From the NCBI RefSeq assembly GCF_003086295.3, contig NC_092048.1, positions 1,617,001 through 1,681,000 on the forward strand: a DNA stretch of 64,000 nt. The letters are read 5' to 3'. Below the pieces are notes generated by a model. The model was not told the origin of the DNA. It did not search any database and saw only the letters and a program-made list of their open reading frames with translations. A program made the translations under genes and the position numbers. Each line of letters starts with the position of its first letter. The first letter of the stretch is position 1. Shown here in pieces: positions 24,819 through 35,097 of this stretch. The stretch comes from Arachis hypogaea (lineage: Eukaryota; Streptophyta; Magnoliopsida; Fabales; Fabaceae).

Positions 24819-25551
24819 TTAATCATACAGAACTATATCATTGAGCATTTAAGCTATTTTGTCACTCTTAACATAAATATTTGAAACGGATTGAATTAAA
24901 AAATAAATTTAAATCGATACAATATAAACGACAATCATTTGAATAAAATAAAATAAAATTAAATTAAAAGTAAAAATTAAATAAATTTTATTTGAATCGT
25001 AATAAAATATATCAGTTTTATTTGTTAAATGCCTAAATCGATCTAAATGATACTGCAATTTTATCTTGTTGGTATTGTAAACGAAATAAGTAATAAAAAA
25101 AATTTAAATACTTTTTAAAAAAATATATATCAATGAATAATCAATTTATTTTATTTATTATTAGAGGGTAAGGATTCTATTACTTTGGCTAAAAGAGGTT
25201 CATTATTATTATTATTGTTGTGTCTAAGGAAGAGAATTGAAATCAAAATGAAAGTAAAAATTAAACTAAATTTAGATCGACATAATACAAATGATAATAG
25301 TTTAGACAAAATTGAATTAAAATGAAAGTAAAAATTAAATTAATTTGATCTAAAACGTTATAAATTATGCCAGTTTTATTTGCTAAATCGATTCAAATGG
25401 TACTACAATCTTATCTAGTTGATATTGTCAATGAAATAAGTAATAAAAAATTAAATATTTTTTTAAAATATATCAATGAATAATCAATTTTTTTTTATTT
25501 ATTGTTAGATGGTAAGAATTCTATTACTTTGCCTAAAAGAGCTTCATTGTA

Positions 25552-25629
<78 letters not shown>

Positions 25630-27839
25630 AGGAAGAGAATTGAAATCAAACCAAAAGGAGTGCTTTCATGGTATCTCCATTGAGCTCAAATTCAAGCATG
25701 TCCCTCTCTTGAAGTTGAAGAAGTACATCAACAAAATCTTTATTATTATCATCACAATTTTTCTTCTTTCTCTTATGTTCTTCAATAATCTCTTCTAAGA
25801 ATGCATCTAATTCAGCATGAGTAACCTTTAATCTTGACGTGAAACCTGTAAGAACATCAATCCAATCTAATGAAGGGAACAAATCTCCAACCCCAAGTTT
25901 TGATAATTGTGTCATCATCTTCCTCACAGCCTCCACAATGCTTTTTCTACCATCATCACTTGTTTCGAACCTTAGCCCGAAAATGCACCTACTAGATATG
26001 TTCATTGATGTTGCAACAATCATCTTAGATAGATTCACTAACGACCCTTTTGCACAAGCTTCATGTATGGAATTAATCATTATTGATACTTCATTTTCTC
26101 TAATGGGTTGAAAGGACTTTACCTATGTTTGAAAAATACAAATATAAACACGAATATAAATTTTGATCATCATAACAATTAATATTTAATTAATCAAGAT
26201 ATGTATATGAAAAATACAATATACAGTATGCAAAAAATACTTATAATTAATTGTTATCTAATAGCTTATCACTACTATACCCTCTCTTTTCTTTCTTTCT
26301 TTTCCAGCTTTTCTGTCTTTCTCTTTATTTTTTTATTTTTTAATTAATAAAAATATTTAAATAATTTTATTTATCTCTATATTTATCTTAAATTAAATAA
26401 AATATTAAAATATAATTCAGTCATATACACTTTATATTAAATATAATATATAAATTTAATTTAGTATCTATCTTCTAATTTTTTATTTTTGTCTTTCAAT
26501 AATCTCTCTTCTAAATATAGTCTAATCTTCTAAAGGAGCCACTTAGATAAAGATGTCAAAAACGTCTTTTTTTTTAAAGATATTTTTTAAAAATTAAAAT
26601 TTAACATATATAATCAATTAAATTATATTATTTTTATCAAAATTAGACTGGACAAATCAGTTTAATAAAAAAAATTAATAAATTAAATTTTGAATTAGTA
26701 TAAATTAATATTTTTCATAAAAAATTACTATAATATCTCTATTATAAAACACAACTAAAATATTCCTATTATATATATATATATATTAAATTCTAACCCT
26801 ATAACAATAGTGAAGAAAAGGACTAGAATTTAGAATTCTCAAAATTAATATATATAATAAAAGTATTTTAATTATTTTATATAATAAGAGTATTGTAGTA
26901 ATTTTTTATAAAAAATAATATTAATTTAGACAAATTTAAAATTTGATTCACTATTTTTCGATCAAATTAATTTAAAAATAACATAATTTAAATGATTATA
27001 TATATTAAATTTTAATTATCAAAAAATATCTTTAAAAAAACGTTTTCTGTGTCTTTATGAAAGCATCAACCAATCCTCTAATCCACTTATTAGTGTATAA
27101 GACATGTTTGGTATTCTCTTCTCCGATGTGAGCCTTCACATTTTACATACTCTTTAATCAAAGAATTACGATTCATGCAAGTTTTTAAGCAAGATAATCA
27201 AAATGATATTAAATATTACTCGTACTCATAGAGGTTTGCTCTTCTATCTATAAAAGAATAATTTTACCTTGTTATTACTAAAATATTTTATTTCTCTTAT
27301 TTGTAACAAATAAAATGAAATAATTATGAATTTTTGTTTTGAATAAGAATAAAGTTTTTATGCATCATCATTCTTACCCTGTTTGTGCTTAGAAGCTCAA
27401 GAACACAGAGCTTCCGTTTGTTTCTCCATTCCTCTCCATAGGGTGCAAAACCAATATCCTTGCATTGATAGAAGAATACCTTGGCAGCTTTAGTGTTTGC
27501 TCTATTGGAGAAAGCAACATCATGTGTTTTCACTATTTCTTCAACAATATCTGATGAAGAGACAACTAGGGCTTGAGTTTGCCCTAACTGAAGCAACAAA
27601 AGAGGGCCATATTTGTCAGAAAGTGCCTTTAAGGATTGGTGTGGAAGTGTTCCTAGTTGGTGAAGGTTTCCAATTAATGGTAGCTTTGGTGGATATGGTG
27701 GAAGGTTATTGAACTTGTTGTTTCTTCTTGTGAACCTAAGAACACACAAGATGCTTATGATTATGAAACATATGGTAGAGATGGTTGAATTTGGTTGATG
27801 TTGCAATTTCTCTAGAATTGATGATAGAACAAGTTCCAT
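23724..27839 (-). CDS. P450-4: intact CYP71-type cytochrome P450
   Basis: Exons 27378-27839, 25652-26122 and 23724-24338 splice in phase 0 to 515 residues. Visible features: anchor about 18-35, hinge LPPYPPKLP (Tyr where paralogues have Ser or Cys), I-helix VAGSDT, ETLR 373-376, PERF, heme loop PFGIGRRACPG with Cys456. First-intron position matches P450-3. The exon 2 donor reads GTTTGA, usable but weak, and is shared with P450-6. A 75-bp (ATT)n array begins 23 bp inside intron 2 from that donor, and a second (AAT)n array lies further in. Intron 1 holds a family E foldback. The exon 3 sequence is close to P450-6 and to the pseudogene at 31560-31833, indicating recent duplication. Substrate unknown. 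Confidence 0.92.
24762..24818. repeat. (AAT)n microsatellite
   Basis: About 19 units in intron 2 of P450-4. Confidence 0.95.
25554..25628. repeat. (ATT)n microsatellite next to a splice donor
   Basis: About 25 units, in intron 2 of P450-4, ending 23 bp from the exon 2 splice donor. Likely to vary in length between accessions. Confidence 0.95.
26535..27060. mobile_element. Foldback MITE (family E, copy 2)
   Basis: Starts GGAGCCACTTAGATAAAGATG and matches the 563-bp element at 632-1194 along its length, including the long inverted arms. The right end is eroded and no target duplication is evident, so the copy looks older. It lies in intron 1 of P450-4. Confidence 0.8.
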
Positions 27840-28290
27840 TGTAATTTTTTTTTTTTTTTTTTTTGTGTATGCCTAGCAAATAGTAATTAATGAAGATCAG
27901 GTGTAGTTTTGAAAAGATTGAGAGCTCTTAATTAGTATATAATGCTCAAGGTGTTGAAATAAACGTGTGGAATAATCTTAGATTTTTTTTTTCTAAAAAC
28001 TTAAACTGATGAGTAATTATATGAATTGTGTTATATATAAAAATTTTGATATTATATTATAAAATATTTTTTTAAATTATTAAAATTTTTAGATAAAAAT
28101 ATTATGAATAATTTTATATACAACCTGTTATGCATAAATTAAATAAATATTGTTGATTTAAATAAATAATCTATTATGAGAAAGTTAAATATTTTAGTAA
28201 AAAATTATTTAATTAAAAAATATATAAATTAAAATATATAAATATACACAAATATATAATAACCAATTTGATAACTTGTTTTCATTGTTT
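27840..28290. other. Upstream region of P450-4
   Basis: A T-run directly precedes the start codon, and a weak TATA-like motif (minus-strand TTATATACTA) lies about 100 nt upstream. Otherwise AT-rich with no recognisable element. Confidence 0.35.
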
Positions 28291-28334
28291 ATAATAACCG
28301 ATTTTTTTTTTTTGGTGACTATAATAACCGATTT
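28291..28334 (-). mobile_element. 16-bp micro-insertion with 14-bp target duplication (copy 1)
   Basis: TTTTTTTTTGGTGACT at 28305-28320 is flanked by exact repeats ATAATAACCGATTT at 28291-28304 and 28321-28334. On the minus strand the insert is AGTCACC plus an A-tail, the form expected of an extremely 5'-truncated SINE or LINE. Confidence 0.75.
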
Positions 28335-28356
28335 GATAACATGTAATAAACACAGC

Positions 28357-28404
28357 ATAGATTTGATCAATTTTTTTTTTTGGTGACTATAGATTTGATC
28401 AATT
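28357..28404 (-). mobile_element. 16-bp micro-insertion with 16-bp target duplication (copy 2)
   Basis: The identical insert TTTTTTTTTGGTGACT at 28373-28388 is flanked by exact repeats ATAGATTTGATCAATT at 28357-28372 and 28389-28404. Confidence 0.75.
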
Positions 28405-28734
28405 ATCACTATTTTAAAAATTTTAGTGGGCTAGTAAATAAAAGAAATGGAAATCATGTGTTCGACATATATTTGATAATAGGACTGTTAGTAATTTAAT
28501 TTATTATTTAATTCTTTTTAAAGATGTTATATATATATATATTAGCATACATGTAAATAATTAAAAACTTAATTAATAACAAACTAAGACAAATTTTAGA
28601 TACGTAAATTTTGAATTTTAAATATGTAGCTCATGAATTTTCAAACGAACTAATTTTTTGTTGACTGATTGTGTTTTTTTTTTTACAATACCAATTTAAA
28701 ACTATATTATGCCTAATGTTTTAACAAAATATTA

Positions 28735-29985
28735 TTTATATATTAAAATTAGTCACTAAAATCAGTTATTAAGTATTTGTATATAAATATATATTAGTAA
28801 TTTAATTCACTTTTAGTATGTATTTTATATTTTTATGTATATTTTATATTAATAATTAATTTTAGTAACTGATTTTGATATATATACTTAATATAGTTGA
28901 TGTTTAAAAATTAAGAAGAGCCCATTATGATGAAAACAAAAATGTTTAATTTTTTTGTTTTTTCCAAAGTTAAAAATAGCTCGAACTTGCGATTTTTAGG
29001 TGAATATGAAAAAACTATGTCGTTTGAGATATAGTTCGTTAATAAAAAATTAAATATTTAGTTTAATAAAAAAAAAATATGTGATACTTGATGGCAAACT
29101 GATTTCATCATACGAATCCATGGTTGACGGATGGTTTGTGATTATTCAAGCTCTCTATCTCTTCTCGACGAGTGAACCTTGCAAGTCTATCTCCATGGTC
29201 GTCTATGAATTTTTGGATCGCAAAACAACAAAATAAAATAAAATTGTACCATGTGTTACAGCGAACTTCAATGCTCCTCTTGAGTAATTTTTATTTTTAA
29301 TCTCCATCATAAAACATATACATAGCTGAAGTCACTGATTAAAATAAGTGCCACATCTGAAACACTAGAATATCTAAAAGAGAAATTGTGGAGACCATTA
29401 ATTTTTAGTATTTTTAGTAATTATTTAATTAATATAAATATTAAATTATTTTTAATAAATAAATTTTATTAATTTATTTATATAAATTTTAAAAAATATA
29501 AATAAAATTTATATTAATTTATATATGTAAAATTTTAATAAATATAAATACAAATTATATATTTTTTATGTGTAAAATATTTATAAATATAATATAAATT
29601 ATTATTAACTAAATACTAATAAAAAATAATAATATTTATTAACAATCTAACATTTCTATATTTAAAATGTTTCTTATATTACATGGTGTCAAAACCACAA
29701 TAAACCTCAATAATGGTGGGTGGTGGATGATGAATCACATATCCATTTATGAGTTATTTTAATTTTTTTATTATAATTTGATTGAGACCGAATATCTAAC
29801 TTTGTCTAAGAGTTTAATTAATATTAAATTTTTAATATCTAAAAATATGTATTTTATTATCTTAATTTATGAATAATTAATTTATTAATTTTTTTATTTT
29901 TTTATTTTAAAAGATCTTGATCCTATTTTTTATATCGTATATTGTATTTTATATATCGTATATCATAAGATACACATAAACAATA
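28735..29985. repeat. Segmental duplication, copy A (uninterrupted)
   Basis: Non-coding block upstream of P450-4 that matches 32235-35095 minus the Pack-MULE. Shared landmarks include CAAACTGATTTCATCATACG and ATCTCCATGGTCGTCTATGA. It contains the empty version of the Pack-MULE target site near 29231-29245. Confidence 0.85.
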
Positions 29986-29997
29986 ATAATAGATAAA

Positions 29998-30172
29998 ATT
30001 AAACTTTTACTAAATATATTCAAATCAAATATAAATCATAATTCATGTCATTTAATAATATTCACAAATATAAAAGAAATAAAATGATTAAAATACATAT
30101 AAGTTTTGGGTGAGCCATTTAGATAAAAAAAAAATAAAAATAAAGACAAAATAACATAGTAAAGTAGGTATA
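29998..30172. repeat. Dispersed block shared with 50751-50930
   Basis: About 175 bp nearly identical to the sequence right of P450-5 (landmark AATTCATGTCATTTAATAAT). Not recognised as a known element; possibly part of an older duplication of the cluster. Confidence 0.7.
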
Positions 30173-31262
30173 TATATATATATAAAAGAAAGGAGCATAG
30201 TGAGAACAAAATTCTATCAAACATAACATATGATCTAGTAATAAAGTAATAACAGTAAAATGTTAGAAAAATACACCTGTAAGTCACTAGATTGCAAAAG
30301 CCAATAAATAATATAAGGAACAAAAAGCCAAGAAAGTAACTTATCTCATATCTCTAATAAAGAACGGTGATTACAAAAGTTGATATTATTGATAGTTTGA
30401 GAATTGCTAAATTATAATATAATTAAATATATTAAATTATTTAATATTAAATAAAAAGTCAAGAAATTCTGAAATTTTTTTTATTATTTGAACGGTATGA
30501 TTCATTATCATCACAAAAAACTAATTTTTGTCGCAATAAAAATTTAATGTATTCAATTGTTGTTTTTAAAATGATTTCAGTAATTTCTTTTATTTTTAGT
30601 GATTATTTCTCATTCGCTGTATGCAAAAAGAAGGATTTCTTTAATTTTTTTCCGATGAAACACAAATAAAATTTTCTTTTTTGTTATAGTCTTAATATGT
30701 GATCTTTGTTTAAAGTCATAATTTTTTTTACTTAAAAATGGTAATCCACTTTTAATTTGAGCTCTAATCAGATTTTTTTTCTTGTTTTCTTTCTGAACTT
30801 CATGTGGATGATAGAAAAGAAGGAAGAGAGAGAAGAGAGAATTTAGTTTGGATGGCTTATTTTTAGTTCAAATATAAATGGAGTTGTCAATCTTAAAAAC
30901 CAAGTTGAGTGAATGGACTTGGATCACCAGTTAAATCCTTTGCTTTTATTTGATCCAAATTTATTTTTTCATACTAATCATCCAAATTTTTTTTATCATT
31001 TGGACTTTATTAGTTTATTATTGGGCCAGCCAAGATTCTTTCTTTCCTTCTTCTTTGGAGATGAGCTATTATTCCTTTGAAGGAGTGAAATGGACTTTGA
31101 AGTTTGAATCCAATTGGACTTAATGCTTTGTATTAATTTTCTGCACCATTAAGTAAATTAAATTACACTTAATCGGGTTATTAATCCACTAATAATGTTT
31201 AGTTATCATCAATTAATTTTTTTGTTAGTTCTTTAAACTTAACATACATATATGTCATTGTT
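30173..31262. other. Intergenic stretch
   Basis: AT-rich; no gene or bounded transposon recognised. Confidence 0.5.
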
Positions 31263-31281
31263 AGAGATATAAATTTATATA

Positions 31282-31463
31282 ACCAACTTAGATTGGTCGA
31301 GTGGTCAGCTCACTCGTCCGCTTAAACTTGTCGGGGGTTCGAATTCTGCCTTGTGCATGTAGCAACCCATTGGCTAGCGGTAGATCCTTAAATGGAGTTT
31401 CGATCCACGACGGATCAGTCCTAAACCTGTCGGACTGGGAGATACCGTGGACAACCAAAAAAA
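31282..31463 (+). mobile_element. tRNA-derived SINE
   Basis: Body of about 182 bp with an internal RNA polymerase III promoter: A box TTGGTCGAGTGG and B box GGTTCGAATTC. It ends in an A-run. Exact 19-bp target duplication AGAGATATAAATTTATATA at 31263-31281 and 31464-31482. It is not a functional tRNA gene: the cloverleaf does not close and there is no anticodon arm I can defend. Transposition depends on a partner LINE. The exact, long duplication suggests a fairly young insertion. Confidence 0.9.
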
Positions 31464-31559
31464 AGAGATATAAATTTATATATTTTTTATTCTCAGTTTA
31501 AATTTTTTAAAAAATATTTACAAATAAAAATATTGTGTTTTAAGACACTAAATTAATAT

Positions 31560-31833
31560 ATTTGGGAATGTGGTACCCTTTTATTTCCACACTATTTGCT
31601 GTCTCTCTTGGAATTAAAAATGGACCTGGTGGATGTAATCTAAGAGTTTCTTTGATTACACACTTCATGTACTTCATTTGATTTATATCATTTTCCTCTA
31701 TCTTGGATTTTCCACCCACAATTCTTCTTACCTCTTCTTGTACTTTCTTCATGACCTTTGGATTGTTAGCAAGTTCTGCAAAGGCCCATTCAATAGTTGT
31801 TGAAATACTGTCACTTCCTGCAACTAACAGATC
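31560..31833 (-). pseudogene. Truncated P450 exon 3 fragment
   Basis: About 91 codons from the start of exon 3 (DLLVAGSDSIS) through the ExxR helix to HIPK, where homology stops abruptly. The PERF region and heme loop are missing, so no enzyme can be made. The exon 3 acceptor and about 150 bp of intron 2 are retained on the right and match P450-6. The I-helix has Ser where Thr is usual (GSDS), as in P450-6 (GGSDS). Exons 1 and 2 are absent; the region to the right is already duplicated upstream sequence, so a deletion joined intron 2 to the promoter side. Confidence 0.9.
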
Positions 31834-32234
31834 CTACAATTAAGGAAGATGCATAATCAATTTATTGTAGATTATCTTAACAATAATAATAACAATTAAG
31901 CATTTAAGCACTTTTTCAGTCTTAACATAAATATTTGAAAGTTATTTTAAACAATAAATAACTTTCATTGTATTTTTTTTCATGTAAGTCATGAAATCTA
32001 TTAAGGCTAAGGTAACTGCAGTGACTTAGTCATAGTGTTAGGTGTAATTAATCTTTGGAATCTTTATCTATTAATAGGATTAAGTGTTAGTATATGTATG
32101 TAGAGGGAATACTGTAAGAACAGAATATATACCTTTGACAATCTCAAAGTTCCTAGGCCTGTTTCTAACAAAACTGCCTTAATATGCAATTTGAGTGTTC
32201 ATGAATAATTTTATATGCATCATGTTATGCATAA
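31834..32234. other. Intron 2 remnant and unassigned sequence
   Basis: 31834 to about 31985 matches intron 2 of P450-6. From there to 32234 the sequence is unassigned, and the duplicated block starts after it. Confidence 0.55.
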
Positions 32235-32615
32235 ACTAAAATTAATTATTAAAATTAGTTATTATATATTTGTATATAAACACATGCGTAACTTTTAGTA
32301 TATATTTCATATTTTTATGTGTATTTTATATTAGTGACTGATTCTAGTAACTGATTTTAGTCTATACTAACATAGTTGATGTTTTAAAAATCGAGAAGAA
32401 TCTATTATGATAAAACAAAAATGTTTAGTTTAATAAAACAAAAAAAAAATGTGTGATACTTGATGGCAAACTGATTTCATCATACGAATCCATGGCTGAC
32501 GACGGATGGTTTGTGATTCAAGCTCTCTTATCTCTTTTGGACGAGTGAACCTTTCAAATCTATCTCCATGGTCGTCTATGAATTTTTGGATCACAAAACA
32601 ACAAAATAAAATAAA

Positions 32616-34316
32616 GAGTAAAGGACAGATCCGTCCCTGACCTTTTTTTTTGCAGATATTTTCGTCCGCGAGAATTGAGAAATACTTTAATGTCCATGAC
32701 CCCCCCCCAGAAAAGTGGACATATTTATCCTTCCGTTAGAGTCGCTCCATTTGGCCTGACGAAAAATAGTAACGTGGCTCCTGATCTGACCGTTACGAGA
32801 TACCACGTGGGATGGACTTTTGAAAAGAGGAAGTATTAGTTCTCAGGAACCAAAACGTCGCTGTTTCTCTCCCACCCCCAATCTATGAAATCCTTGAGCC
32901 CTCCTTCAACAAAGTATGCATCATTTACGATGTCATCTGTTCATGAACCAAATTTATAATATTCTCATGAATGGCTCTCTTCCTTTTCATCACATCAACC
33001 CATTGACCGGAAGGACCCTGCAATTATGCGTCATTTACGATGTCAAGGTAATATGGTAAGACAACTAGCTAATGATGAAAGCCAGAAAATCACAAAGATA
33101 TTATTCCTAGTGGCTTGCTAGCTATAGGGGCAGGCATTGTAAACTCATACATGATGATATATCATGGAATATGAATGATCATTAACATGGATATCAATAT
33201 GTGTGAGATGACACTAACAACCATGAAACAACACACCAAAAATTAAGTCAATGGAAACACAAACTACCTGTACATGCTTTGATTTAGCTGCTTCCCCCTG
33301 CAGCTTCCAAGATAGTCTGCTTTGGCCTGAAAATTACACGATCTAGTTAACTTATGATAAAATGATCAAGCCATTAGACAATTTGTATATAATCTTATAC
33401 TCACCTAAACTTTTTCAAATGCTCTGAAAATGCTAGGGCCATTAACTCCCCAGTTTCCAATACATTCTTGAACATCGGATGCAGAACCTCACGTGGCAAA
33501 TCCTTTGCTCTTCGAATAGACTCCTTGGATGGTAAGGGTTTTTTATTCATATATAAACGGAATGCATTGTTACATGTTCTCTGCAATGACTCCAATTCTA
33601 CATTAGTATCAATAATTTTCCTAACTCTATCTAAAACAAGGTCAAGGACTGTTTGAGGGAATCGGCCATAAACAGTTTCTCCATTTGCCATTGCCTGTTC
33701 AATTTTCGACATTACTCCAGTCATATTCTGCAAGACCTCTTCTTCGGTGGGAGCAACTTTTATTGGCTTCGACAAAAACAAATGAAGATCCAATAGGTAA
33801 GCCATATCCTCCGATGTCGCTAAGGAATAAGCAGTGCCAGTACAGCCAGCCCTTTCAGCCCTTCCAACACAATGAACGAATATCTTAGGCTTTGGAGGGA
33901 AGTCCCAATTGATAACATTATCAAGCAACGGAATATCAATGCCACGAGCTGCAACATCCGTCACAATCAATATATAGCATCGTTTTCCTCGACCTAAACC
34001 TTGCCTATGATGGGGTTTGATGGTTTAGGGCTCAAGGATTTTATAGATTGGGGTGGGGGAGAAACGACGACGTTTTGATTTCTGGAGACTAATACGTCAT
34101 CTTTTCAAAAGTCTATCCCACGTGGTAGCCCGTAACGGCCAGGTCAACGCCATGGGAACCACGTCACCATTTTTCGTCAGGTCAAACAGAACGACTCTAA
34201 CAAAGGAATAAATATGTCCACTTTTTTAGGGAATCATGGATATTAAAGTATTTTCAAATCCTTGAGAATGAAAATATCACGAAAAAAAAGATTAGGGACG
34301 AATTTGTCCTTTACTC
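32616..34316. mobile_element. Pack-MULE carrying RNA helicase exons
   Basis: A 1,701-bp element with inverted terminal arms of about 290 bp each (32616 to ~32901 and ~34024 to 34316; ends GAGTAAAGGACAGATCCGTC and GAGTAAAGGACAAATTCGTC). The exact 9-bp target duplication TAAAATAAA lies at 32607-32615 and 34317-34325. Copy A of the surrounding duplication shows the empty site with one TAAAATAAA. There is no transposase, so the element is non-autonomous. The interior is a captured host gene fragment. Termini resemble those of the 407-bp MITE at 22689-23095. Confidence 0.95.
32937..33995 (-). pseudogene. Captured DEAD-box RNA helicase fragment (RH29/Dbp10-like)
   Basis: Three exons with introns lie between the Pack-MULE arms: about 33405-33995, 33268-33326 and 32937-33017. 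They encode the C-terminal RecA domain and the start of the C-terminal extension: motif V region [12 protein letters not shown], motif VI region, then PKQTILEAAG and [18 protein letters not shown]. This order and these motifs match plant RH29, the homologue of yeast Dbp10, a nucleolar ribosome-assembly helicase. Retained introns with GT-AG borders show capture of genomic DNA, not cDNA. Decay: a frameshift near 33985, an extra G in a run at 33294-33298, and both motif VI arginines replaced by Cys ([11 protein letters not shown]). Not a functional helicase. Confidence 0.9.
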
Positions 34317-35097
34317 TAAAATAAAATTATACCATGTGTAACAGCAAAACTTCAATGCTCCTCCGCAGTAATTTTTGTTATTAATCTCCATCATAAAACA
34401 ACATAGCTAAAATCACCGCAACATCTGAAACACTAGAATATCTAAAAGAAAATTTTGTGACTATCAATTTTTTGTATTTTTAGTAATTATTTAATTAATA
34501 TAAATATTAAATTATTTTTAATAAATAAATTTTATTAATTTATATATATAAATTTAAAAAAATATAAATATAAACTGTATTAATTTATGTATATAAAATT
34601 TTAATAAATATAAATATAAATTATATATTTTTGTATGTAAAATATTTATAAATACAAATATAAATTATTACTAATCAAATATTAATAAAAATTAATAATA
34701 TTTACTAACAGTATAGCATTTTTCTATTTAAAATGTTTCTTATATTACGTGGTGTCAAAACCACAATAAACCTCAATGGTAGGTGGTGGATGCTGACTCA
34801 CATATCCATTCATGAGTTATTTTAAAATTTTTTATTATAATTTGATAGAGACTGAATATCTTTGTCGTGAATGTTATATATTTTAAAAAAATAAATTAAA
34901 AAAAATGATAATAAAATAATAAAATAAAAATTTAATTAATATTAAATTTATAATATCCAAAAATATATATTTTATTATTTTAATTTATGAGTGATTAATC
35001 TATTATTTTATCAATTTTTTATTTTAAAAAATTTTAATCCTATTTTTTATATTGTGTATCATATCTTGTATCATAAGATACATAAACAATAATATTT

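Larger units (their letters stand above)
32235..35095. repeat. Segmental duplication, copy B (interrupted by Pack-MULE)
   Basis: 32235-32615 plus 34317-35095 together match copy A at 28735-29985. The duplication stops at the left edge of the LINE remnant. Confidence 0.85.

Noticed and set aside
31282..31370. tRNA-like sequence with A and B boxes
   Set aside because: Part of a SINE with A-tail and 19-bp target duplication; no closed acceptor or anticodon arm.
33401..33970. 189-codon open frame as a functional RNA helicase gene
   Set aside because: Enclosed by Pack-MULE arms, only part of the helicase, frameshifted, with motif VI arginines lost.
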